In this document: piece by piece, positions 34,117 to 43,070 of the stretch | How positions within the stretch are numbered: the stretch's first letter is position 1 | How the letters are laid out: every line of letters begins with the position of its first letter | Assembly: GCF_021531715.1 (NCBI RefSeq) | Contig: NZ_JAFBIT010000003.1 | Span: 124,001-188,000 of the forward strand | DNA length: 64,000 nucleotides | Direction: 5' to 3' | Origin: Anaeromassilibacillus senegalensis | GTDB taxonomy: Bacteria > Bacillota > Clostridia > Oscillospirales > Acutalibacteraceae | Position numbers and translations under genes: made by a program | Notes under the pieces: generated by a model | Seen by the model: only the letters and a program-made list of their open reading frames with translations | Database searches by the model: none | What the model was told of the DNA's origin: nothing

Positions 34117-35316
34117 ATGACTATTACTGAGATGCGTGAAAAGCGCAACAAGCTCGTGGGTATGATGGACACCTTCCTCGACACCCACACCACCGACAAG
34201 GGCACTCTTTCTGCCGAAGACGACAAGACCTATAAGGATATGGAAACCGAAGTCGCACAGCTCACCGACAGCATCCATCGCATGGAGCGTCGTGAGGAGA
34301 TCGAAGCGGAACTCAGCAAGCCCACGTCCAAGCCCCTCACCGGCAAGCCCATGAAGGCTGATGGAGACAAGGCCGTCAAGACCGGTCGTGCTTCCGATGA
34401 GTACAAGAAAGCCCTGCTTCAGGCCATGAGAACCAACTTCCGTCAGATCAGCAACGTGCTTCAGGAGGGTATTGACCCGCAGGGCGGTTACCTCGTTCCT
34501 GATGAGTACGACAAACGCCTGATCGACATCCTGACCGAGGAGAATGTCATGCGTACCCTCGGCACCAATATCACCACCAGCGGTGAGCACAAGATCAACA
34601 TCGCAGCCACCAAACCTGCTGCGGCGTGGATCGAGGAAGGCGGTACGCTGACCTTCGGTGACGCTACCTTCGACCAGATTATCCTCGACGCCCACAAGCT
34701 CCATGTGGCGATCAAGGTCACCGAAGAGCTCCTGTACGACAACGCCTTCAACCTTGAGAACTACATCCTTACGCAGTTCGGCAAGGCTCTGTCCAATGCC
34801 GAGGAAGATGCTTTCATCAACGGCACCGGCGTCGGGCAGCCTCTTGGCATTCTGGCTGAAACCGGCGGCGCACAGGTTGGCGTTACTTCCGCTTCCAGCA
34901 CCAAGGTTACCGCCGATGAGATTATCAACCTCGTGTACTCTCTGAAGCGTCCTTACCGCAAGAATGCGGTATTCCTCGCAAACGATGTCTGTGTTGCTGA
35001 ACTTCGAAAGCTGAAGGATAACAACGGTCAGTATCTCTGGCAGCCTTCTCTGCAGGCCGGTGAGCCGGATCGTGTGCTGGGCTATAAGGTCTACACCTCT
35101 CCGTATTTCCCGGTTCCCACTGCTGGCGGCACTGCTGTCGCTTTCGGTGATTTCAGCTATTACAATATCGGTGACCGTGGCACTCGTTCCTTTGCAGAGC
35201 TCAAGGAGCTCTTTGCCGGTAACGGCATGATCGGCTTCGTGGCCAAGGAGCGTGTCGATGGCAAGCTGGTCCTTCCTGAAGCCATCAAGCTGCTCCAGAT
35301 GAAATCCGGATCTTAA
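34117..35316 (+). CDS. HK97-fold major capsid protein with delta domain
   Basis: 399 residues. Residues 1-100 are a charged coiled-coil delta (scaffold) domain (MREKRNKLVGMMDTFLD..., TYKDMETEVAQLTDSIHRMERREEIEAELS). The rest is the HK97 fold: GGYLVPDEYDKRLIDILTEENVMR, AEEDAFINGTGVGQPLGIL, and the C-terminal GDFSYYNIGDRGTRSF...DGKLVLPEAIKLLQMK. Together with the upstream protease this is a standard HK97 head module. The satellite protein at 60859 aligns with its mature part only. Confidence 0.95.
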   Translation: MTITEMREKRNKLVGMMDTFLDTHTTDKGTLSAEDDKTYKDMETEVAQLTDSIHRMERREEIEAELSKPTSKPLTGKPMKADGDKAVKTGRASDEYKKALLQAMRTNFRQISNVLQEGIDPQGGYLVPDEYDKRLIDILTEENVMRTLGTNITTSGEHKINIAATKPAAAWIEEGGTLTFGDATFDQIILDAHKLHVAIKVTEELLYDNAFNLENYILTQFGKALSNAEEDAFINGTGVGQPLGILAETGGAQVGVTSASSTKVTADEIINLVYSLKRPYRKNAVFLANDVCVAELRKLKDNNGQYLWQPSLQAGEPDRVLGYKVYTSPYFPVPTAGGTAVAFGDFSYYNIGDRGTRSFAELKELFAGNGMIGFVAKERVDGKLVLPEAIKLLQMKSGS

Positions 35317-35334
35317 CGAAAGGAGGCAGAGGTG

Positions 35335-35646
35335 ATGGATGATTTACTCGCACGGGTAAAACAGAATCTGATTCTTTCCCATTCGGCAGACGATGATTTG
35401 CTTTCGAGCTTTATCACCGCTGCCGTTTCTTATGCCGAAAGCTATCAGCACATCAGCGAAGGTTACTATTCCGAGCATCCCATGCCGCCGACTACGGAAC
35501 AGGCAGTGATTATGCTGGCGAGCCATTTCTACGAATCAAGAGATGGCTCGACCGGCGGTTTCTTTGCCGACAACGTGCAAGCCGGTCAGCAGGTATGGAA
35601 TACGGTCAATCTGCTTCTGCGGCTCGACCGGGATTGGAAGGTGTGA
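35335..35646 (+). CDS. Head-tail connector (gp6-like)
   Basis: About 103 residues; ATG at 35335 (a GTG lies directly before it). DDLLARVKQNLILSHSADDDLLSSFITAAVSYAESY and TEQAVIMLASHFYESRDG are the helical pattern of the HK97 gp6/phage_connect_1 family. Forms the ring joining portal and head closure proteins. Confidence 0.85.
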   Translation: MDDLLARVKQNLILSHSADDDLLSSFITAAVSYAESYQHISEGYYSEHPMPPTTEQAVIMLASHFYESRDGSTGGFFADNVQAGQQVWNTVNLLLRLDRDWKV

Positions 35647-35647
35647 C

Positions 35648-35983
35648 ATGAGCTTTGGAAAGATGAACACCTTTGCAGAAATTACGGAAATCCGAAACGT
35701 CAAGGATAGCGAGGGCTTTTCCTCCAAGCGGGAAACAGTCCTCGCCCTTATCCGTGTCTATCGGGAAGGTCGGCACGGCTCCGAGCGGTGGGCAAACCTC
35801 GCTGCTTTTTCCGAGGCAACCGACCTATTCCGCTTCCGCACAATACCGGACCTGAAGATCACCACGGACCACTTCATCCTGTGCAACGAAGAACGGTTCA
35901 ACATCATCTCCGTTGAAGACGTGAAAGGCCGTGGCATGTACACAGAGGTCCTTGCAAAAAAGGTGGTGGCGACCAGTGGCTAA
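35648..35983 (+). CDS. Head-closure/head-tail adaptor protein
   Basis: 111 residues, ATG at 35648, 1 bp after the previous stop. EITEIRNVKDSEGFSSKRETVLALIRVYREGRHGSERWAN and HFILCNEERFNIISVEDVKGRGMYTEVLAKKV match the phage head-tail adaptor (SPP1 gp16-like) fold and order. Confidence 0.8.
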   Translation: MSFGKMNTFAEITEIRNVKDSEGFSSKRETVLALIRVYREGRHGSERWANLAAFSEATDLFRFRTIPDLKITTDHFILCNEERFNIISVEDVKGRGMYTEVLAKKVVATSG

Positions 35984-36407
35984 AGTGGATATCAAAATGC
36001 CGGATGACTTTCTGGAAAAGCTGGCCCACCTTGCCTCTGACGAGGACGGCATGGCCGAAAGAGTGCTCAATGCCGGAGCCGAAGTTGTCGAAGCACGGGT
36101 CCGCTCCAATCTCGCAGGTGTTATCGGCAGAGGCACAAAGGTCGAGTCCCGCTCTACAGGTCAGCTTCTATCGGCTCTGGGCACTTCCGGAGTAAAGCTC
36201 GACCGGCAAGGCAATCACAATGTGAAGGTCGGCTTTGCGGAGTCTCGTCGTGACGGTGACAGCAACGCCAAGATCGCCAACATCCTCGAATACGGACGGC
36301 ACGGGCAACCGGCAAAACCGTTCTTGAAACCTGCGAAATCGGCGTCCAAGTCTGCCGCAATCGAGGCGATGAAGCGAAAACTTGAGGAGGAGGTGCAAAG
36401 CAAATGA
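35976..36407 (+). CDS. HK97 gp10-like tail component
   Basis: GTG start at 35976, overlapping the previous gene by 8 bp. 143 residues. VLNAGAEVVEARVRSNL, a basic region, then KIANILEYGRHGQPAKPFLKPAKSAS, the conserved EYG...P-PFL motif of the gp10 family. Required for head-tail joining or tail completion. Confidence 0.88.
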   Translation: MAKVDIKMPDDFLEKLAHLASDEDGMAERVLNAGAEVVEARVRSNLAGVIGRGTKVESRSTGQLLSALGTSGVKLDRQGNHNVKVGFAESRRDGDSNAKIANILEYGRHGQPAKPFLKPAKSASKSAAIEAMKRKLEEEVQSK

Positions 36408-36745
36408 GTCTGCTTGAAGACTTACAGACAACCCTTGCTGAGATGGACATCCCCGTGGAAACCGGCATCTTCTCCGACAAGGCCCCGGAACAGTACCTCG
36501 TCATCATTCCTCTTGCCGATACCTTCGACCTTCATGCGGATAACGCACCCGGCGTCGATGTGCAGGAAGCGAGGCTGTCCCTGTTTACAACCGGCAGTTA
36601 TACAGCTGCCAAGAAAAAGCTGATCCGGCTCCTGCTGCGTGATGATTTCACCATCACCGGCAGGCTTTACAACGGATATGAAACCGAAACCGGCTACCAC
36701 CACTACACCGTGGATGTGGCCAAATATTATGAAATGGAGGTATGA
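36404..36745 (+). CDS. Tail terminator/completion protein (DUF3168-like position)
   Basis: 113 residues; ATG overlaps the previous stop (ATGA). TGIFSDKAPEQYLVIIPL, EARLSLFTTGSYTAAKKKLIRLLL and TGYHHYTVDVAKYYEME fit the small alpha/beta tail completion proteins located just before the major tail protein. Call rests on pattern and gene order. Confidence 0.75.
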   Translation: MSLLEDLQTTLAEMDIPVETGIFSDKAPEQYLVIIPLADTFDLHADNAPGVDVQEARLSLFTTGSYTAAKKKLIRLLLRDDFTITGRLYNGYETETGYHHYTVDVAKYYEMEV

Positions 36746-36748
36746 CCA

Positions 36749-37375
36749 ATGGCAACAATCGGTCTTGATAAACTTTTCTACTCCAAGATCACCGAGGATG
36801 ACAACGGGAATGAAACCTATGCCACTCCGCAGGTCTTGGCAAAGGCTATGACGGCTGACCTCTCGGTCGAGCTGAACGAAGCCACCCTTTATGCGGATGA
36901 CGGTGCAGCGGAAGTCGTGAAGGAGTTCAAATCCGGTACGCTTTCCCTCGGTGTGGACGATATCGGCGCACCGGTGGCCAGTGATCTCACCGGCTCCACC
37001 ATCGATACAAACGGCGTCGTCATTTCCGCTTCCGAGGACGGCGGCGATCCTGTGGCCGTGGGCTTCCGTGCGAAGAAATCTAACGGCAAATACAGGTATT
37101 ACTGGCTGTACCGTGTAAAGTTCGGCATCCCGGCCACCAACCTCGCCACCAAGGGCGACAGCATCACCTTCTCCACGCCTACCATCGAGGGCACGATCAT
37201 GCGTCGAAACAAACTGGACGCATTCGGCAAGCACCCGTGGAAAGCCGAAGTCACTGAAGGCACTGAAGGCGTCGATCAGTCTGTCATTGACGGCTGGTAC
37301 GATGAGGTGTATGAACCTGTCGGAGAGCTGAATCTTTCCCCGATTCATCTTCCCAGCGGCGATGTAACGATGTAA
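36749..37375 (+). CDS. Major tail protein (phi13 family)
   Basis: 208 residues. IGLDKLFYSKITEDDNGNETY, AKAMTADLSVELNEATLYADDGAAEVVKEFKSGTLSLGVDDI and a beta-rich remainder match phi13-type major tail proteins, which form the tube of long non-contractile tails. Confidence 0.92.
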   Translation: MATIGLDKLFYSKITEDDNGNETYATPQVLAKAMTADLSVELNEATLYADDGAAEVVKEFKSGTLSLGVDDIGAPVASDLTGSTIDTNGVVISASEDGGDPVAVGFRAKKSNGKYRYYWLYRVKFGIPATNLATKGDSITFSTPTIEGTIMRRNKLDAFGKHPWKAEVTEGTEGVDQSVIDGWYDEVYEPVGELNLSPIHLPSGDVTM

Positions 37376-37387
37376 GGAGGACTTGGC

Positions 37388-37771
37388 ATGGATACAGAAC
37401 GCAGCGCAGTTATCAATATCGGCGGCGTGGACTATGAACTGGTCCTCACCACCAGAGCAACTAAGGAAATCGCCGGTCGCTATGGCGGTCTGGAGAGCCT
37501 TGGAGATAAGCTCATGAAGAGCGAGAACTTTGAGATGGCTATTGACGAGATCGTCTGGCTCATCTCGCTTCTGGCCAATCAGAGCATTCTCATCTACAAC
37601 CTGAAACACAAAGATAAGCCCAAGGACCTGCTCACCACAGAGGAAGTGGAGCTTCTGACGGTGCCTTCTGATCTTGCTGAATACAAGACGGCAATCACGG
37701 AGGCCCTGTACAAAGGCACCAAGCGCAACATCGAAAGTGAGACTGATCCAAAAAACGCAGTGGTCGAGTAA
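37388..37771 (+). CDS. Tail assembly chaperone gpG
   Basis: 127 residues: INIGGVDYELVLTTRATKEIAGRYGGLESLGDKL is the usual opening of siphovirus gpG chaperones. It sits between the major tail protein and the tape measure. Near its end a slippery AAAAAAC lies in the correct phase, giving a longer gpGT product by -1 frameshift. Confidence 0.85.
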   Translation: MDTERSAVINIGGVDYELVLTTRATKEIAGRYGGLESLGDKLMKSENFEMAIDEIVWLISLLANQSILIYNLKHKDKPKDLLTTEEVELLTVPSDLAEYKTAITEALYKGTKRNIESETDPKNAVVE

Positions 37772-37959
37772 GTGACGAGGAGTTATTTACTCGACTTCTT
37801 TATTACGGCATCGCCCATCTTCACCTGACACAGGAGGAAGTCTGGACGATGCCGTTTGGCTTGCTCCTCGATCTGTGGGAGTGCCACAAACAGTATAACG
37901 GTCTGGCAACACCGAAACGGGAGCACTTCATCGACGACATTATCCCGGACGGAATCTAA
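37388..37959 (+). CDS. Tail assembly chaperone gpGT, -1 frameshift product
   Basis: At 37750-37756 the zero frame reads ccA-AAA-AAC, the classical X-XXY-YYZ slippery heptamer. A -1 shift there joins gpG to an open frame running to the TAA at 37957-37959: RSGRVSDEELFTRLLYYGIA, then a segment with QEEVWTMPFGLLLDLWE. That extension has no ribosome site or start of its own and holds the conserved T-domain pattern. Frameshifted G/GT pairs are conserved in long-tailed phages. The ratio of both products sets tail assembly on the tape measure protein. Confidence 0.9.
37750..37756 (+). promoter_or_regulatory. Programmed -1 ribosomal frameshift site (AAAAAAC)
   Basis: A-AAA-AAC in zero-frame phase, 13 bp before the zero-frame stop of gpG. 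The downstream stretch could hold a GTCGAGTAA/TTACTCGAC hairpin (37763-37771 with 37788-37796), a perfect 9-bp stem that would stimulate the shift. Confidence 0.85.
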
Positions 37960-37977
37960 GGAAAGGAGGCGGTTCGT

Positions 37978-40500
37978 ATGGCAGACAATTTCGGTCTAAA
38001 GATCGGTCTTGAGGGCGAGAAGGAATTTAAAAAGGCCCTTGCTGACATCAACTCCTCCTTCAAGGTTCTCGGCTCGGAGATGAAGCTGGTTACTTCACAA
38101 TTTGATAAAAACGATTCTTCCGTCAGAGCCCTCTCTGCTCGGAACGAGGTCCTGAATAAGGAGATCGACGCCCAGAAGCAGAAAATCGAGCTTCTCCGTC
38201 AGGCCCTACAGAACGCAGCTGAATCTTTCGGAGAAAACGACCGAAGAACACAGAACTGGCAGATCCAGCTAAACAATGCCGAGGCCGCTCTGAATGATAT
38301 GGAGCGGGAGCTTGATTCCACAGCTGACAGTGCCGACGACATGGGCGAAGAAATCGAGGAATCCGGCGAGGCGGCAGAAAAATCCGAGAGTAAGTTTGAA
38401 GGCCTCGGTAAAGTGCTGAAAACAGTCGGTGTAGCAATGGGAGCCGTCGTTGTTGCTGCCGGTGCCGCTGCGGTCAAGCTCGGCAAAGAGGTAATCTCTG
38501 CCTACGCAGATTATGAGCAGCTTGTCGGCGGTATTGACACCCTCTTCAAGGATTCGTCTCAGGCAATGCAGACTTATGCTGCAAATGCCTATAAGACTGC
38601 CGGTCTTTCTGCAAACGAATACATGGAGACGGTCACGAGCTTTTCTGCGAGTCTGATCGCTTCCCTTGGCGGCGACACGGAAAAGGCCGTCAAGTATGCA
38701 GATATGGCCATTACAGACATGTCCGATAACGCCAACAAAATGGGCTCAGATATGTCCACGCTTCAGGCAGCTTATCAGGGATTTGCCAAGCAGAACTACA
38801 CGATGCTGGACAACCTGAAGCTCGGCTACGGCGGCACCAAGACAGAGATGGAACGCCTCCTCGCTGACGCAGAGGCCATCTCCGGCATCCACTACGATAT
38901 TTCCTCCTACGCAGATGTTGTCGAGGCAATCCATGTGATACAGACAAGCATGGATATCACCGGCACCACGGCGAAGGAAGCTGAGCACACCATTTCCGGC
39001 TCAATCAACTCTCTTCAGGCGGCAGTAAAGAATCTTGTTGTCGGCTTTGGAGACGCTGATGCGGATATGCAGATGCTCTGTGAGAACGTTGTTGATGCTT
39101 TCCAGTCCGTTATAGAAAACATCACTCCGGTCATTGAAAACATTGTGGCTGCACTTCCGACGGTCCTGAATTCACTGATTGAGGCTGTTCTTGGCCTGTT
39201 GCCGACACTGCTTGAAACGGTAACTAACCTGTTCGCTCAGGTCCTGAACACCATTATAACGTTGCTTCCGCAGCTGATCCCTGTGGTTTTTGAAGCCGTG
39301 ATGACAATCGTGAACACGATCATTGAGAACCTGCCCCTTTTAATAGAGACTGCAATGCAAATCATTACTTCACTGGTTCAGGGTATCAGCGAGGCTTTGC
39401 CGGTACTGATTCCGGCTGCTGTAGAAGCAATTGTCACCATTGTACAGGGCCTCATAGACAACCTGCCCATGCTGCTTGAGGCGGCTTTGGCCCTCATTGA
39501 GGGTCTTGCTCAGGGTATTTTGGATGCAATTCCTGTCCTGATTGAAGCACTCCCAGAAGTCATTGATAGCATTGTGACTTTCTTCTTGGACGCCATTCCG
39601 CAGATCATCGACACCGGTATCCAGCTGCTTACTTCTCTGGTGGAGGCCCTTCCGGAGATTATCACAGCAATTGTGGCAGCCATCCCGAAAATCATCGACA
39701 ACATCATCAACGCTGTCCTGAACGCCATCCCTCAGATCATTCAGGCTGGTATTCAGCTCCTGATTTCACTGATTCAGGCCTTGCCGCAGATTATAACAAC
39801 CATCGTTCAGGCGATCCCGCAAATAATCTCCGGGATTGTGAACGCCCTGATTGGGAACATCGACAAGATCATCATGGCCGGTGTTCAGCTATTCGTGGCT
39901 TTGATAAAGAACCTGCCGACCATCATCGTGGAAATCTGTAAAGCGGTCCCTCAGATTGTTTCTGGTATTGTTTCTGCTTTCGGCTCCCTAATGGGCAAGA
40001 TCGTTGAGATCGGCGGCAATATCGTCAAAGGCCTCTGGCAAGGTATCCAGCAGCTGGCCTCATGGCTCTGGGACAAGGTGTCCGGATGGATTTCCTCCAT
40101 CTGGAACGGCATTCTGGACTTCTTCGGAATCCACTCGCCGTCTAAAGAAATGGCGTGGGTCGGCCAGATGCTGGTCAAGGGTCTGTCCGGTTCCATCGAG
40201 GAAAACGGCGACGAGGCGGTTAAGGCTGCAGAAGCCATGAGCGAGGACATCGATGATGTCATGCAAGGTCTTGCCAAAGACATGAGCACTGCACTTCCGA
40301 CAAATTTCGACATTGATGGAAGCGTGGGCGGTGCGATTGCCTCTGCTGCTGACGGCGTGGGTCGGACTTCCGGTTTCTCCCTGCAGCTGAATATCGCAAC
40401 CTTTAACAACTATTCAAGCGACGATATTGAGCAGCTGACCAATGAGATCATGGTCACCGCCGGTCAGTTCGCAAAACGGAAAGGAGTGGTTTTCGCATGA
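37978..40500 (+). CDS. Tape measure protein
   Basis: 840 residues. N-terminal coiled coil (about 10-150: FKKALADINSSFKVLGSEMKLV, ALSARNEVLNKEIDAQKQKIELLRQAL). The central part has a MAITDMSDNANKMGSDMSTLQAAYQGFAKQNYTMLDNLKLGYGGT block typical of TMPs. Residues about 370-690 are many hydrophobic repeats of the LPxIIxxIVxAIPQII type, which look like membrane-inserting segments. It fixes tail length: about 840 residues predicts a tail near 125 nm at 1.5 angstrom per residue. The stop overlaps the next start (ATGA). Confidence 0.95.
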   Translation: MADNFGLKIGLEGEKEFKKALADINSSFKVLGSEMKLVTSQFDKNDSSVRALSARNEVLNKEIDAQKQKIELLRQALQNAAESFGENDRRTQNWQIQLNNAEAALNDMERELDSTADSADDMGEEIEESGEAAEKSESKFEGLGKVLKTVGVAMGAVVVAAGAAAVKLGKEVISAYADYEQLVGGIDTLFKDSSQAMQTYAANAYKTAGLSANEYMETVTSFSASLIASLGGDTEKAVKYADMAITDMSDNANKMGSDMSTLQAAYQGFAKQNYTMLDNLKLGYGGTKTEMERLLADAEAISGIHYDISSYADVVEAIHVIQTSMDITGTTAKEAEHTISGSINSLQAAVKNLVVGFGDADADMQMLCENVVDAFQSVIENITPVIENIVAALPTVLNSLIEAVLGLLPTLLETVTNLFAQVLNTIITLLPQLIPVVFEAVMTIVNTIIENLPLLIETAMQIITSLVQGISEALPVLIPAAVEAIVTIVQGLIDNLPMLLEAALALIEGLAQGILDAIPVLIEALPEVIDSIVTFFLDAIPQIIDTGIQLLTSLVEALPEIITAIVAAIPKIIDNIINAVLNAIPQIIQAGIQLLISLIQALPQIITTIVQAIPQIISGIVNALIGNIDKIIMAGVQLFVALIKNLPTIIVEICKAVPQIVSGIVSAFGSLMGKIVEIGGNIVKGLWQGIQQLASWLWDKVSGWISSIWNGILDFFGIHSPSKEMAWVGQMLVKGLSGSIEENGDEAVKAAEAMSEDIDDVMQGLAKDMSTALPTNFDIDGSVGGAIASAADGVGRTSGFSLQLNIATFNNYSSDDIEQLTNEIMVTAGQFAKRKGVVFA

Positions 40501-41228
40501 ATTATTTTGAATACAACGGCATCAGCTCTCTGGATATGGGCCTTCGTATCGAAAGCAAGAATGTGTTTTCCGCTCCGAAGTATGAATCGAAATTTCAGTC
40601 GATCCCCGGACGGGATGGTGACCTGATCCTTCCGAATGGTCGGTTCCCGAATGTCCAGATTACTTACTCGGTGTTCCTTCCGACAAAGACAAAGGAACAA
40701 CTGGCCGAGAAGATCGCTGCAGTGAAGGCGTGGCTTTTCTATGAGCCGGACCGCTATCACGAGCTTAGGGACAGCTACGATACCACCGGCTTTCGGAAGG
40801 CGGTCGTCAACACTCAGCTCGATATTGAGGACCAGCTGAACAAGATCGGCATCTTTACGGTCAGCTTTTCCTGTCTGCCATTCCGATATCTGGATGAAGG
40901 CCAAGAAGCTATCACGATTACCGAGTCTCCCTACACGGTAAAAAACCCGACAGTCTTTCAGGCCAAGCCCTACATCAAGGTATCAGGAAGTGGTACCGGA
41001 AGACTGTCAGTCAATTCTTCTCTGAGGCAGTCTCCGTGGGACTTCACAGATATCGGCGGTTACATCGAGATCGACAGTGAGCAGATGAACTTCTATAAGG
41101 TCGCTGAACCGAGAAACGACCATGTTTCAGGCAGCGGCTTTCCGATTCTGTATCCCGGCTATAACGACATCGTTTTCAGTGGCGGCATCACCTCGGTCAC
41201 TATTATTCCAAGGTGGGTGACGATATGA
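40497..41228 (+). CDS. Distal tail protein (Dit)
   Basis: 243 residues. MNYFEYNGISSLDMGLRIESKNVFSAPKYESKFQSIPGRDGDLI is the typical Dit N-terminus (SPP1 gp19.1-like), followed by a galectin-like C-terminal part (KPYIKVSGSGTGRLSVN). Links the tail tube to the baseplate or tip. Confidence 0.9.
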   Translation: MNYFEYNGISSLDMGLRIESKNVFSAPKYESKFQSIPGRDGDLILPNGRFPNVQITYSVFLPTKTKEQLAEKIAAVKAWLFYEPDRYHELRDSYDTTGFRKAVVNTQLDIEDQLNKIGIFTVSFSCLPFRYLDEGQEAITITESPYTVKNPTVFQAKPYIKVSGSGTGRLSVNSSLRQSPWDFTDIGGYIEIDSEQMNFYKVAEPRNDHVSGSGFPILYPGYNDIVFSGGITSVTIIPRWVTI

Positions 41229-43054
41229 TTCCGGTATTATACAGAGCAAACGAAACAGAGTTCACGACCTTTGGCCTCGGTGCGCTGGCAGATGCTATCT
41301 CCTGCGAGGTTACCGAGGAGCGAAACGGTGCCTTTGAGCTGGTGATGAAATACCCGACGTCCGGCAATAACTATGAGCTTCTGGCAAATGAGCGTCTCAT
41401 CAAGGCTAAGCCCAACGACACTGCCAAGGATCAGGCCTTTCGCATTTACAGGATCACCACACCGCTGAACGGCGTCGTGACGGTTTATGCACAGCACCTT
41501 TCATATGACCTCTCAAACATCGCAGCCCTGCGGTGGGAATCAAGTAACATCTCTCCGACGCTGGCAATGGAGCGAGTGTTCAGGGAGACGGCAACACCTC
41601 ATAACTTCACCTGCCAGACCGATTATTCCGAAGCAAAGCCGTTCTCGGTTTCCAAGCCGCAGAGCGTCAGGGCTTGCCTCGGCGGTGTGGCAGGTTCCTT
41701 TTTGGACCTGTGGGGCGGTGAATATGAGTGGGACAACTGGCGAGTTATCCATCATCAGGGCCGTGGCCATAATACCGGTGTTGTCATTGAGTACGGAAAG
41801 AATCTCACCCAGCTGGAGCACGACAGCGACAACACCGATGTCTATACAGATATGCTTCCGTATGCAGTCCAGACAGCCGAGGACGGGACGGAAACCGTGG
41901 TCATGCTGCCGGAAGTGTTGCTGCCTATCACTGGCTCCGAGCTCGTGCGGCGAAAGACTCTAATCAAGGACTTCACGGAATATTTTGAGTTCGGAGACAC
42001 TATTACTGAGGACGCTCTTCGGGCAAGGGCCACAAGCTATCTGGACAGAAATCCGCTCGGCATCACTGCGCCAACGCTCACAGTGGCCTTTGAGCCGCTG
42101 TGGAAGCAGCCGGAATATGCTGCCGTGCTGGAGCGGGTATCCCTGTGTGACACGGTGACGATTCGGCACTCTGCTCTTGGCATTACATCCAAGGTAAAGG
42201 TGATCAAGACCGTTTACGATACGCTCTCCGAAAAGTACGTATCCATCACTCTCGGAAACTCCAAGGCCAACTTGATCAATTCGGTTTCCGCTGCCGAAGC
42301 CGCTGCTCAGGCTGTCTCCGCAAAAGTAGACAGATTCCCGGCTTTGATGACTGCTGCCATTCAGGGAGCGACGAGTCTTATCACCGGCCAGACTGGAGGC
42401 TATGTGGTAATCCATACGGATTCCGAAAACGGCCAGCCTTATGAGCTTCTTGTGATGGATGCTCCGGATATCGGCTCTGCTGTGAACATCTGGCGGTGGA
42501 ACGTGGGCGGTCTCGGCTTTTCCCACAACGGCTATAACGGCCCCTTTGAGACAGCAATTACCTCAGATGGGCAGATTGTCGCTGACTTCATCACCACCGG
42601 AACGCTGGCCGCTAACATCATCAAGGCCGGAGTGCTTTCCTCGCAGGACGGGTCCTCTTATTGGGATCTGGAAACCGGCGAGGTCGTGCTTCGGGCCTAT
42701 GCCACCACGGAATCCGTCGTTGAGACGAATGAACGGATCACCGAGATTGAGGAACAGAAGATGTACCGGCTGGTGATAACGTCTTCCAACGGGAACATCT
42801 TCAAGAACAACAATATCCAGACCACGCTTTCTGCTGTCGTCTTTTCATGGGATACGAATGTAACCGACAGCCTCGATCCCAACCAGTTCATCTGGACGAG
42901 GGTATCGGATGATCCTGTAGCGGATCAGGTGTGGAACGACGCCCATTTCGGCGGGACCAAATCTATCAATATCACAAGGGACGATGTCAATGTTCGTGCG
43001 ACCTTCTTCTGCGATCTCATTGACACCACAACAAGAAACAGCTTACTCGGCTGA
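41225..43054 (+). CDS. Tail-associated lysin / tip protein (Tal)
   Basis: Start ATG at 41225 overlapping the Dit stop. 609 residues. IPVLYRANETEFTTFGLGALADAISCEVTEERNGAFELVMKYP is the conserved start of phage minor structural/endopeptidase tail proteins. About 400 residues further comes a linker and a C-terminal Ig-like domain (VITSSNGNIFKNNNIQTTLSAVVF...NVRATFFCDL) that recurs in the next protein. Forms the tail tip; wall hydrolase activity is not evident from motifs. Confidence 0.85.
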   Translation: MIPVLYRANETEFTTFGLGALADAISCEVTEERNGAFELVMKYPTSGNNYELLANERLIKAKPNDTAKDQAFRIYRITTPLNGVVTVYAQHLSYDLSNIAALRWESSNISPTLAMERVFRETATPHNFTCQTDYSEAKPFSVSKPQSVRACLGGVAGSFLDLWGGEYEWDNWRVIHHQGRGHNTGVVIEYGKNLTQLEHDSDNTDVYTDMLPYAVQTAEDGTETVVMLPEVLLPITGSELVRRKTLIKDFTEYFEFGDTITEDALRARATSYLDRNPLGITAPTLTVAFEPLWKQPEYAAVLERVSLCDTVTIRHSALGITSKVKVIKTVYDTLSEKYVSITLGNSKANLINSVSAAEAAAQAVSAKVDRFPALMTAAIQGATSLITGQTGGYVVIHTDSENGQPYELLVMDAPDIGSAVNIWRWNVGGLGFSHNGYNGPFETAITSDGQIVADFITTGTLAANIIKAGVLSSQDGSSYWDLETGEVVLRAYATTESVVETNERITEIEEQKMYRLVITSSNGNIFKNNNIQTTLSAVVFSWDTNVTDSLDPNQFIWTRVSDDPVADQVWNDAHFGGTKSINITRDDVNVRATFFCDLIDTTTRNSLLG

Positions 43055-43070
43055 TTAAGGAGGTTTTCTT

